IMG/VR virus record: IMGVR_UViG_3300044613_001699 | Span: 1-24,882 of that record | Length of the DNA: 24,882 nt | From: a virus | Reading direction: 5' to 3' (one strand) | Shown here: piece by piece, positions 13,178-19,474 of the stretch | Numbering within the stretch: the first letter of the stretch is position 1 | Layout of the letters: each line of letters begins with the position of its first letter | Program-made: the position numbers and the translations under genes | Notes under the pieces: model-generated | What the model saw: only the letters and a program-made list of their open reading frames with translations | Told to the model about the DNA's origin: nothing | Database searches by the model: none

Positions 13178-13204
13178 TTGACATCCCAATGGGTCGCGTA
13201 ATGC
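13178..13204 (+). promoter_or_regulatory. Candidate promoter TTGACA-15-TAATGC
   Basis: A perfect TTGACA (13178-13183) and TAATGC (13199-13204) are separated by 15 bases, slightly short. It follows both terminators and would restart transcription for the genes from 13212. The predicted start is at or next to the ATG at 13212, implying a leaderless message. Confidence 0.4.
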
Positions 13205-13211
13205 TCCCCAT

Positions 13212-13496
13212 ATGCCGTCATTCACGATTCCAAAAGGCGTAGAAATCCCCGAGAACCTTGCGGAGGGCGAAGCGTTCCAGACTATGGCGACTATCGTTCT
13301 TGGTAAGGGCGGTAAGGCGGAGGTCATCGAGATTGATGGTGTGGCCATTCCCGGATACGAGAAGAAATCCAAGGGCAAGAAGCTGGCCGAGCGCGGTGAG
13401 GAGGAGGAGATGGAGGTAGAGGAGGGCGAGGCTCCCGGCGGCGGTGGTTTTATCGCCGAGGTGATGCAGCGCGGCGCTGGTCCGATGGCACGATAA
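13212..13496 (+). CDS. Small acidic virion-linked protein (94 aa)
   Basis: Unrecognised. Residues 1-50 (MPSFTIPKGVEIPENLAEGE then FQTMATIVLGKGGKAEVIEI and DGVAIPGYEKK) look like a small beta domain. A lysine cluster, an acidic run (RGEEEEMEVEEGEAPG) and a glycine-rich tail (GGGGFIAEVMQRGAG) follow. It is the first gene after the capsid terminators, in a position where head-completion or decoration proteins are common; this is only context. The acidic run could mimic DNA or bind basic partners. Confidence 0.65.
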   Translation: MPSFTIPKGVEIPENLAEGEAFQTMATIVLGKGGKAEVIEIDGVAIPGYEKKSKGKKLAERGEEEEMEVEEGEAPGGGGFIAEVMQRGAGPMAR

Positions 13497-13517
13497 CCGA
13501 TTTTCCAATAGAACGAT

Positions 13518-13955
13518 ATGCCAAACATCACATGCGACGAGGCGGCAACGCTCATCAACGAGGCGGCGTCGCTGGGATGTCGCTCACCGTGGGAGGTTGA
13601 GTTGGCCAAGCTGGCGCTGGAGAACCGCATTGCGACGTATCTTCAGGGCGGCGGCGCGACACGCGGTGCGTATCGGAGCGTGACGACCAGCGGCAGCGTG
13701 GTGAGCGGTGATTACTTCTTGATCTGCGATGCGACGGCTGGCGCGATTACGCTGACATTGCCCCCGGCGGCGTTGGCTGCTGGTCGTATCTACGTTTTCA
13801 AGCGCATCAATGCTGGCGCGAATACGGTGACGGTCGATGCGTACGCGTCCGAGACGATTGACGGAGCGGCCACACATGTGCTGTCCCCGCAATGGAATTC
13901 GATTACCATCATTTCGAACGGTACGGCTTGGTTCATCACTTCGCATCCGTTCTAA
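13518..13955 (+). CDS. Tail appendage-like protein with shared N-terminal domain (145 aa)
   Basis: Probably a structural or receptor-related component. Residues 1-38 (MPNITCDEAATLINEAASLG then CRSPWEVELAKLALENRIA) form a helical module also present in the next gene. Residues about 50-145 are a beta-rich module: GSVVSGDYFLICDATAGAIT, LTLPPA, GRIYVFKRINAGANTVTVDA and WNSITIISNGTAWFITS. The GDYFLICDATAGAITLTLPPA type of module recurs in phage tail-fibre and tail-spike proteins. The gene has no Shine-Dalgarno. The family resemblance is good; its precise location in the virion is unknown. Confidence 0.75.
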   Translation: MPNITCDEAATLINEAASLGCRSPWEVELAKLALENRIATYLQGGGATRGAYRSVTTSGSVVSGDYFLICDATAGAITLTLPPAALAAGRIYVFKRINAGANTVTVDAYASETIDGAATHVLSPQWNSITIISNGTAWFITSHPF

Positions 13956-13961
13956 AATATC

Positions 13962-14171
13962 ATGGCAAACATTTCTTGCGCCGATGCGGCCACACTAATT
14001 GCGGAGGCTCAGGGAGCTTCGTGCATGAGTCCGCGTGAACGCATTCTGCTGGAGATTGGCCTACTCTGGGAGGCGGCGACGCTTGGCGGAACGGCGGATA
14101 TCACGGCGGATAACACGGTGATAAGCGCGGACGTGACGATCATCACGGCGGACATGACCGAATTTCTGTAG
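13962..14171 (+). CDS. Paralogous short protein, N-terminal module plus TAD repeats (69 aa)
   Basis: The N-terminus (MANISCADAATLIAEAQGAS then CMSPRERILLEIGLLWEAA) matches that of the preceding protein at many positions, including the two cysteines and SPxE. The beta module is replaced by a short repeat tail: TADITADNTVISADVTIITA then DMTEFL, with a TAD unit every few residues. It begins six bases after its paralogue's stop. The shared module may anchor different appendages to one virion site, which is inference. Confidence 0.7.
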   Translation: MANISCADAATLIAEAQGASCMSPRERILLEIGLLWEAATLGGTADITADNTVISADVTIITADMTEFL

Positions 14172-14198
14172 GTCAACGAAACATTCATTTAGTCATAT

Positions 14199-15218
14199 AT
14201 GTCAAAGCAAACCATCAATATCGGCGCATCGCCGAACGACGGAACGGGGACGCCGCTGCGGACTTCGTTCGATTACACCAACCAGAACTTTACGGAGCTA
14301 TACACGGCTCTTGGAGGCGGCGTTGGTCTTCCCGGTGCGACGACTCAGGTCATCTTCAATGATGGCGGAACGAATCTGGCAGGCGATGCAGGTCTGGTTT
14401 ACAACAAGACAACCGATGCGCTGACCGTTGCCGGACTCGTTACCGCTGGCTCCGCAACGATCACTGGCGATCTGACGGTGGACACAAACGTGTTGAAGGT
14501 TGATTCGACGAACAATGCGGTGGGTATTGGTACAGTAGTCGCTCCAGTATACTCATCCAAGCTGCGAGTGGAGGGTGGTGTCGAGATTCACACATCCCAA
14601 GCGTTAAATATTCAACCCGGCAACACAAACCCTTACGAAATTGTCAACCGCAGCGCAGGTGGTTTTGCTTTTTACCCGACAGGTTCATCGTTGGGTCTGA
14701 CGCTGGCTCCGTCGGGGAACTTGTCTATTGCCAACGGTAACTTGGTAATGTCAACGTCCGGCAAAGGCATCGACTTCTCCGCTGTTACCGGCGGAACCGG
14801 AACGGCGACTGGGAACGTACTGAACGATTACGAGGAGGGTACGTGGACGATTGGACTGACGTTTGGTGGTGGAAACACAGGGCTAACTACAGCCTTAAAT
14901 ACTGGACGATACACAAAGATTGGAAGACAGGTTACTGTTTGCGGCCGTCTTGAACTTTCAAACAAAGGATCGTCTACTGGAGCAGCCGCTATAACCGGAC
15001 TTCCTTTTTCAATCGCAAGCGGAAACGATTCACAACAAGCAGCCAGTTTCAGGTTTAATGGAGTTTCCTACACTGGATCTTTTCAAGGGTACGGAGGAGT
15101 AAGCTCAACATCAATTAATTTGGAGCAAATATCAGAGGCTGGTTCACCTACAGATATAACTAATTCTAATTTTAGTAACGGAACCAGTATTCAGATTAGC
15201 TTCACCTACACCGTCTAA
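14199..15218 (+). CDS. Tail-fibre-like protein (339 aa)
   Basis: Likely trimeric fibre or receptor-binding protein. The N-terminus (INIGASPNDGTGTPLRTSFD then YTNQNFTELYTALGG) is a known phage fibre start. The middle has fibre-type beta repeats with LVYNKTTDALTVAGLVTAGS and ATITGDLTVDTNVLKVD. From residue about 210 (NVLNDYEEGTWTIGLTFGGG) a C-terminal knob-like domain common to phage fibre tips follows. Codon use and base composition shift to A/T-rich in about the last 340 bases (14880-15215), suggesting that the tip was acquired. There is no chaperone domain. Confident of the class. Confidence 0.82.
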   Translation: MSKQTINIGASPNDGTGTPLRTSFDYTNQNFTELYTALGGGVGLPGATTQVIFNDGGTNLAGDAGLVYNKTTDALTVAGLVTAGSATITGDLTVDTNVLKVDSTNNAVGIGTVVAPVYSSKLRVEGGVEIHTSQALNIQPGNTNPYEIVNRSAGGFAFYPTGSSLGLTLAPSGNLSIANGNLVMSTSGKGIDFSAVTGGTGTATGNVLNDYEEGTWTIGLTFGGGNTGLTTALNTGRYTKIGRQVTVCGRLELSNKGSSTGAAAITGLPFSIASGNDSQQAASFRFNGVSYTGSFQGYGGVSSTSINLEQISEAGSPTDITNSNFSNGTSIQISFTYTV

Positions 15219-15222
15219 TCCC

Positions 15223-15474
15223 ATGCTAACAGAACGCACCATTTTCTCGCTTTGCGAGGTTCTTCCTAACACGACGCTTCAGGTTCGGCTATCCGATCAG
15301 ATCGTCGATGGCGAAGCTGTCAAAGCCTCCACCTTCCGCCGCTACTGTCTCGCTCCCGGCTCTGACCTTACGGGTCAACCTGAGCAGGTTGTAGCGATTG
15401 CCAACGCCGTCTGGACTCCCGCCGCTGTCGCAGCCTACGCCGCAAGCAAAACCCCTAGCCCCACCATCCAATGA
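15223..15474 (+). CDS. Small fibre-cluster protein, paralogue of next gene (83 aa)
   Basis: Unrecognised, but clearly related to the next protein. Both have a beta-rich first half (TIFSLCEVLPNTTLQVRLSD) and end with PGSDLTGQPEQVVAIANAVW then TPAAVAAYAAS. It starts at CTAATCCCATG and its stop overlaps the next ATG (ATGA). Position directly after the fibre suggests a fibre-associated or tail-completion part. Function unknown. Confidence 0.68.
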   Translation: MLTERTIFSLCEVLPNTTLQVRLSDQIVDGEAVKASTFRRYCLAPGSDLTGQPEQVVAIANAVWTPAAVAAYAASKTPSPTIQ

Positions 15475-15755
15475 TCGTACCAGTTGATATTGTCGCAGTG
15501 CAGTGCAATCAGAACAACTCGCTGTTCGTTACGACCGGAATCGATTACGACAGCGACGGCGCGGTTGTGGGTTCTGAGATTGTCTCGCAGTACACGCTCA
15601 ACCCCGGTGACGACCTTACTGGTCAGCCGGTCGAAGTGGTGAATATTGCGAACGCTCTGTGGACCTCGGCGGTTGTCGCGGCTTACAAGCTGGCGAATCC
15701 GGTGCCGGTTGTTGCAACGGCTGATTCGCTTGCAGAGGCTCCGCTCGCTAACTAA
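15471..15755 (+). CDS. Small fibre-cluster protein, paralogue of previous gene (94 aa)
   Basis: Shares PGDDLTGQPVEVVNIANALW and SAVVAAYK with the previous gene, so the pair arose by tandem duplication. The N-terminus (MIVPVDIVAVQCNQNNSLFV then TTGIDYDSDGAVVGSEIVSQ) has diverged. Start context CCATCCAATGA with a four-base overlap suggests translational coupling. The conserved unit is about 35 residues and may be a protein-interaction module. Function unknown. Confidence 0.68.
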   Translation: MIVPVDIVAVQCNQNNSLFVTTGIDYDSDGAVVGSEIVSQYTLNPGDDLTGQPVEVVNIANALWTSAVVAAYKLANPVPVVATADSLAEAPLAN

Positions 15756-15763
15756 CCATCACG

Positions 15764-15958
15764 ATGACGGACCACCACGCTTTTATTAGAGACATCTCAA
15801 TCGGCGTCGGTGGTCCGATCATCGGTATTCTGGGGAACGCGGTATTTTCAGATCCTCATCTCAAGACTGCGTCGTTAGCTCTTGGCGCATTCGCCGCGCT
15901 TCTAACTTGCGCCGTCAAAGCACTCGAACTGTATCGCAAACTAAAAACAGAAAAATGA
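15764..15958 (+). CDS. Holin-like membrane protein (64 aa)
   Basis: Candidate holin. Two hydrophobic segments are visible: GVGGPIIGILGNAVF (about 14-28) and ASLALGAFAALLTCAVKAL (about 36-54), with a lysine-rich end (YRKLKTEK). Size and charge are as expected of small holins. Its stop overlaps the next gene's ATG (ATGA), and a spanin pair follows, giving a lysis cassette. The endolysin candidate is elsewhere (6213-6569). Holin identity is inferred from features and context; no specific family is assigned. Confidence 0.6.
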   Translation: MTDHHAFIRDISIGVGGPIIGILGNAVFSDPHLKTASLALGAFAALLTCAVKALELYRKLKTEK

Positions 15959-16152
15959 ATCCTAATCTCGCCTCTCTTGTCCGCCACATCTTGACCGCTG
16001 CCGGTGGTTTCCTCGTCGCCAAAGGATTGGCCAGTGCTGATCAACTCGCTGAACTCGTAGGCGCTGTCGTAAGCATCGCTGGCGTTGGCTGGTCTGTTTA
16101 CAACAACAAGAAGGCCGCGAAGGCTGCGCCCGACGTCGCCAAAACTGAATGA
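15955..16152 (+). CDS. Second small membrane protein, holin/antiholin-like (65 aa)
   Basis: A 65-residue protein with NLASLVRHILTAAGGFLVAKG then ADQLAELVGAVVSIAGVGWS and a lysine-rich tail. It has one or two hydrophobic segments (about 8-25 and 33-48) and resembles small phage membrane proteins annotated as holins. The ATG at 15955 overlaps the preceding stop by four bases, and its stop overlaps the following ATG in the same way. Pairing with the upstream gene would fit a holin/antiholin pair; this is inference. Confidence 0.62.
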   Translation: MNPNLASLVRHILTAAGGFLVAKGLASADQLAELVGAVVSIAGVGWSVYNNKKAAKAAPDVAKTE

Positions 16153-16328
16153 ACTTCTTGGCCGACTTGGTGATGAAGCTGGTTATCTGGCTTCACGCGC
16201 TGACGAAGCAGGATGTCACAAGCGAAGATGCGAAAAAACAACCCGATCTTAAGCGCGATCTGCTTGCTCGCATTGATGAGCATGAGCGTGAGCTGCGCGA
16301 GCCGGGTGATTTACGTCCCCCACGGTGA
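16149..16328 (+). CDS. Candidate i-spanin (Rz-like), 59 aa
   Basis: Begins ATG at 16149, overlapping the previous stop. MNFLADLVMKLVIWLHALTK is an N-terminal hydrophobic anchor, followed by a charged helix (EDAKKQPDLKRDLLARIDEH then ERELREPGD). A short membrane anchor plus a periplasmic helix, with a lipoprotein gene nested in another frame, is the Rz/Rz1 layout that fuses inner and outer membranes at lysis. It is shorter than lambda Rz, so the role is inferred from architecture, not similarity. Confidence 0.55.
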   Translation: MNFLADLVMKLVIWLHALTKQDVTSEDAKKQPDLKRDLLARIDEHERELREPGDLRPPR

Positions 16329-16455
16329 GCCTGTGCGCCTCGCACAGAGCGTTAAGGCTAAGGTTTGGGTGGTTGACGCCGAAGGCAAAACGGTGCGTAG
16401 TAATAACCGCATCATCATCCACGAAGGCTGGTATGCACTACCAAAGGACAAATGA
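16228..16455 (+). CDS. Candidate o-spanin lipoprotein (Rz1-like), 75 aa
   Basis: Overlaps the i-spanin candidate by about 100 bases in another frame. MRKNNPILSAICLLALMSM then SVSCAS looks like a type II signal peptide with Cys as the lipid-modified residue, although the lipobox is atypical (Ser at -3). The mature part, YVPHGEPVRLAQSVKAKVWV then DAEGKTV and IIIHEGWYALP, is a short beta-rich module rather than the proline-rich Rz1 tail. An ATG 15 bases upstream (16213) is an alternative start. If lipid-modified it would sit in the outer membrane. A membrane lipoprotein of other role is possible. Confidence 0.6.
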   Translation: MRKNNPILSAICLLALMSMSVSCASRVIYVPHGEPVRLAQSVKAKVWVVDAEGKTVRSNNRIIIHEGWYALPKDK

Positions 16456-16604
16456 GCAATAACGCACCGTACAAAGGTTCACCGTCTGTTAAGGGGAGTG
16501 GCAGCGGACCTTACAAGCAGTCTCCTCCGCCGAAGCCTCCGGTTAAGCCTGCTCCAAGTGGAAGCGGTCCTTATAAAGGTGGCAGTGGTCCGTATCGTAA
16601 ATGA
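16452..16604 (+). CDS. GSGPYK-repeat small protein (50 aa)
   Basis: The ATG overlaps the preceding stop. The product is almost only glycine, serine, proline, lysine and tyrosine: GSGSGPYK, then a proline-rich stretch (PPPKPPVKPAPSGSG), then GPYK and GGSGPYR. Three GSGPY(K/R) copies are visible. It is basic and surely disordered. It is the last gene of the plus-strand group. It could bind a membrane, peptidoglycan or RNA, or be a tether; no function is known. Confidence 0.55.
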   Translation: MSNNAPYKGSPSVKGSGSGPYKQSPPPKPPVKPAPSGSGPYKGGSGPYRK

Positions 16605-16615
16605 TTCAAAGCAAA

Positions 16616-16648
16616 ATCCCCCGCTGGTAATGAAACCAATCGGGGGAT
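16616..16648. terminator. Bidirectional terminator between converging operons
   Basis: ATCCCCCG (16616-16623) pairs exactly with CGGGGGAT (16641-16648), with an inner TGGT/ACCA. The plus strand continues AATTGTTTC, the minus strand TTTTGCTTTG, which is the better run. It separates the rightward genes, ending at 16604, from the leftward scaffold gene, ending at 16669. Confidence 0.78.
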
Positions 16649-16668
16649 AATTGTTTCTACGCGTAAGG

Positions 16669-17850
16669 TTAGCGTCCTAACGACTTCAGGACGTTCGTGA
16701 CGAAGTCCTCGCTCTTCGACCCATTCGCACTTGATGCACGGGAGCCGCCTGCTGTTGCTTTCGAGCTAACACCGGGTTCACTGCCTCGATACTTCGCTAG
16801 TTCGGCTTGTAGGCGCTTGTTTACTTCAACCTGAGAGTAGAGAAGCTCGCGGTATTTCGGCGCGGCAGCGGCCCATAGAGCGGCTTTGGCGAGGTCTTCT
16901 TCGCTGTTCTCGCCATTGAAGATCTGTTGGGCGAGGCTAAGTCGGCCAGTCAGTTCCGTGTTCCATTCGTCGTCGTTCTCACGCGGCTCAAAGATTTCCA
17001 GCGCACGCGCATTCTCGCTGACCTTTGTCCATGTTTTATTGGCCGACTCCAATGCAGCGCGAGTGCCTTCCTCGTTGTCCTGCTGGTACTTCGAAATGAT
17101 CGAGTCGTAGTCGGACTTCGCTTCGGACATCTCCGCAGACTTCTCGCCGTTAATCTCGTCGTACTTGACGATTAAAGCGCCAAGCTTCGCCTTCTTAGAG
17201 GGCGAAAGACCCTCAACGATGTCGTCGATCTGCGAGTTGCGATAATCGTTCTCAGGGGACTTGAGTAGGCCAACAAGCCTGTCGCCATCCGTGCCAACGA
17301 CAGATTTCATCGAGTCGAACACGCCGGTAATCTTGGCTTCGTACTTTTTGACGAAGTTGGGGTGGCGCTCAATGTCGAGGAGTCGAACACGTTCGGAAAG
17401 CGTGTCGCGCTCCTCCTGCAAAGTCTTGAGCTGAGCTTCTAAGTTCGGATTGGCAACCTTGCCAGACTTCATCTCCTCAAGCTGCTTGGCCAACTGCGCC
17501 TTCTCTTCCTTGATCTTGCGGAAAGCATCAGCGGCCTTCGTAGACTTGATCGACTCAGGGATGCCAGAGTCATCAGTAGCCGAGGAATCCTCGGTAGCTG
17601 GAGCCTTCTCCTTCGGACTGAACATCCGCTCGATATCCATCTCAGACTTGCTGAGCTTGGTATTCGCTTCGGACTTAGGCTGCGTTTGCTTCTTCTGCTT
17701 AGGCTCCTCGGTTACTTGCGAAGCTTTTGCACTAGCCTCTCCAGCGGCGGCATCCTCAAGAGTGTTAGCCTTGAAAGATTCGATGAAGGAGCTTTCGAAA
17801 TCAGGCGTTTGCGCGGAGTTAACGGTCGGTGAGTTCAGTGGTTCTTCCAT
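16669..17850 (-). CDS. Scaffold-like head assembly protein (393 aa)
   Basis: Probable scaffold that guides capsid assembly and leaves the head. The N-terminal 100 residues are low-complexity and disordered (Ser/Glu/Lys-rich). A coiled coil at about 108-160 follows (RKIKEEKAQLAKQLEEMKSG and LKTLQEERDTLSERVRLLDI), then a helical body (ERHPNFVKKYEAKITGVFDS). The C-terminus ends in a Gly/Ser-rich stretch and SEDFVTNVLKSLGR, a likely capsid-binding helix. Long disordered and coiled-coil layout with an ordered tail is typical of scaffolds. It is in the portal operon, although the capsid gene is on the other strand. Confidence 0.75.
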   Translation of the reverse strand: MEEPLNSPTVNSAQTPDFESSFIESFKANTLEDAAAGEASAKASQVTEEPKQKKQTQPKSEANTKLSKSEMDIERMFSPKEKAPATEDSSATDDSGIPESIKSTKAADAFRKIKEEKAQLAKQLEEMKSGKVANPNLEAQLKTLQEERDTLSERVRLLDIERHPNFVKKYEAKITGVFDSMKSVVGTDGDRLVGLLKSPENDYRNSQIDDIVEGLSPSKKAKLGALIVKYDEINGEKSAEMSEAKSDYDSIISKYQQDNEEGTRAALESANKTWTKVSENARALEIFEPRENDDEWNTELTGRLSLAQQIFNGENSEEDLAKAALWAAAAPKYRELLYSQVEVNKRLQAELAKYRGSEPGVSSKATAGGSRASSANGSKSEDFVTNVLKSLGR

Positions 17851-17856
17851 AAAATG

Positions 17857-18132
17857 TTAGTATTGTTTTTCAAATGTTGCTTCAGGTTCTCTCGTTGTGT
17901 CGGTTACTGCAAGTTTTCGAATGTTTTCAAGGCAATGCGCGTAGCCAGCGGTTACACCGGCAGCGAAAACAATGTCCGATTCCTTGCTTCCTTGGGAGGG
18001 CATAGGCACCGGCATCGACTCAGCCACGATGCGTAAAGCCATCCGAAGAATCGGATTTCGCAAAATAATCGCAAGTTCGCCCTGTTGGCCAGCCGTTGTC
18101 CATTCGAGAATGTCTACCTCAGGCAAGTCCAT
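17857..18132 (-). CDS. Small protein next to scaffold (91 aa)
   Basis: Unrecognised. The product contains LPEVDILEWTTAGQQGELAI, ILRNPILRMALRIVAESM and DIVFAAGVTAGYAHCLENIR, a helical protein common in size to head-associated phage proteins. The start is uncertain: ATGs at 18132, 18147 and 18189 are in frame. The first overlaps the upstream gene least (14 bases) and has AAGGAG 15 bases away. It lies six bases before the scaffold gene. A head-related role is inferred from position. Confidence 0.6.
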   Translation of the reverse strand: MDLPEVDILEWTTAGQQGELAIILRNPILRMALRIVAESMPVPMPSQGSKESDIVFAAGVTAGYAHCLENIRKLAVTDTTREPEATFEKQY

Positions 18133-19474
18133 CAGGCTTTTCGCCATCTCCTTGCGGTTCTTCGTCGAGCCTCTTAGCCAGTTCATCATACTTTGATTTC
18201 TTGTTTCGTTTTAGTTTATGTCTCTGCGGAATTGGATCGAGAACTTCGTCGAGTTTGATTGGGTTCTCTTTGTTGACGACGTCACGCTTGGGTCGAATCA
18301 CCTTCGTCACCTCAAGCAAGTCGGCCAACGGAATCTTGATGTAACCGCAGTCTATGTCGTTGATTCCGTACGAGACGACGAACTTATTCTTTGCGCTATC
18401 GAAGAATGCGCCGCATGGGAAGACGACCGCAGGCAATCCCGGCCACCAATCCTGCTGATTCGTTCCAGTCAGAAGCGGCAGCGTCGTCATTCGGACAATG
18501 CGGAAAGGCGGCTTCGCTTCAAAAGCGTAGGCACCCATGTAGTAACGGCGCTTCTTGTTGATCCACGGCAGCGAGCTATGGAAGAAGGTCCAGTACAAGC
18601 CGTCGCATAGGATCGGATTGGAGCCTCCGCGCACCTCGCCAAACTTCCAGAGCGGATTGAACTCGTCGGTGACGTACTCCTCCTCCTTCTCTAAACGCCC
18701 ATTAAGGCGTACAACGACGTGTGGATTGGCCGAATACACCATGTGTGGCGCGTTATCGTGGACGAAGTAGAGCCAGTTCTTCTCATGCCCATCGTTGATC
18801 ATGGCCTGCGCGTAGTTGTTGCCGTAGATCATGTCGAAACGGCCTACGTTCAGGAAATGCTTGTCCAGAAGGAACATTCCTTGGTGCGCGTAGCTCTTGA
18901 ACGGGACGAATGTGCAGCACGCAAGACCGTACTTGTCGCCGAATTTTAGGACGCGAGGGTCTTCGAACTGTTCGAGGGGATAATGGGAGATTAACTGGGT
19001 CAAAGACTTCTTTGTGGCGCGAAGATCCTGACTCAGCTCGAAGATGACGATGTCGTTCTTCTCGATGTAGACATCCTCGTCCTTCTCGCGCTTGTTACGG
19101 CAGCGACGGGCAAAAAGCATGATGCGACCATCTGGTTCGAGCATGATTGCCGGGTTGAAGTAGTACGTCCCCGTTTCCTGCGGCAGGACGATTTTGCCAG
19201 TCTCCCAATCGGTTTGTTCACTCAGCTTGGGGACGTCATTTTTTGCGTAGCTCATTAGAAACTCGGCAGCGAATTTGATTTCATCGTAGAGGGCGAGCCA
19301 ATGATCGCGCTCCTCGCGGACCTCGGTCAGATGCTCGTCATGTTCTTTGGTTCGAATCTCAAGCGTTTTGCGAAGGTCTTCGATTTCCTGAAGAAGATCC
19401 GCAGGACCATCGCCACCCGTTGCAAATCGTTTGAGAGCTTTAAGGGACAGGCTTCGGATTATGTCTTTCATCAT
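18119..19474 (-). CDS. GH130-like five-bladed beta-propeller protein (451 aa)
   Basis: Likely acts on oligosaccharides: GH130 enzymes are phosphorylases or hydrolases of mannosides and related sugars. Motifs in order: FNPAI (106-110), FEDPR (170-174), EKNW (231-234), RGGSNPIL (282-289), FFHS (297-300), YYMGAYAFEAKPP (311-323), FPCGA (352-356) and SYGINDIDCGYIKIPL (368-383). This is the repeating propeller signature of GH130-type proteins. An N-terminal 80-residue helical part includes a coiled coil (LLQEIEDLRKTLEIRTKEHD) that could mediate assembly or virion binding. The fold is sound; whether it cleaves, transfers or only binds sugar is unknown. The catalytic acid cannot be assigned. Confidence 0.75.
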   Translation of the reverse strand: MMKDIIRSLSLKALKRFATGGDGPADLLQEIEDLRKTLEIRTKEHDEHLTEVREERDHWLALYDEIKFAAEFLMSYAKNDVPKLSEQTDWETGKIVLPQETGTYYFNPAIMLEPDGRIMLFARRCRNKREKDEDVYIEKNDIVIFELSQDLRATKKSLTQLISHYPLEQFEDPRVLKFGDKYGLACCTFVPFKSYAHQGMFLLDKHFLNVGRFDMIYGNNYAQAMINDGHEKNWLYFVHDNAPHMVYSANPHVVVRLNGRLEKEEEYVTDEFNPLWKFGEVRGGSNPILCDGLYWTFFHSSLPWINKKRRYYMGAYAFEAKPPFRIVRMTTLPLLTGTNQQDWWPGLPAVVFPCGAFFDSAKNKFVVSYGINDIDCGYIKIPLADLLEVTKVIRPKRDVVNKENPIKLDEVLDPIPQRHKLKRNKKSKYDELAKRLDEEPQGDGEKPDGLA

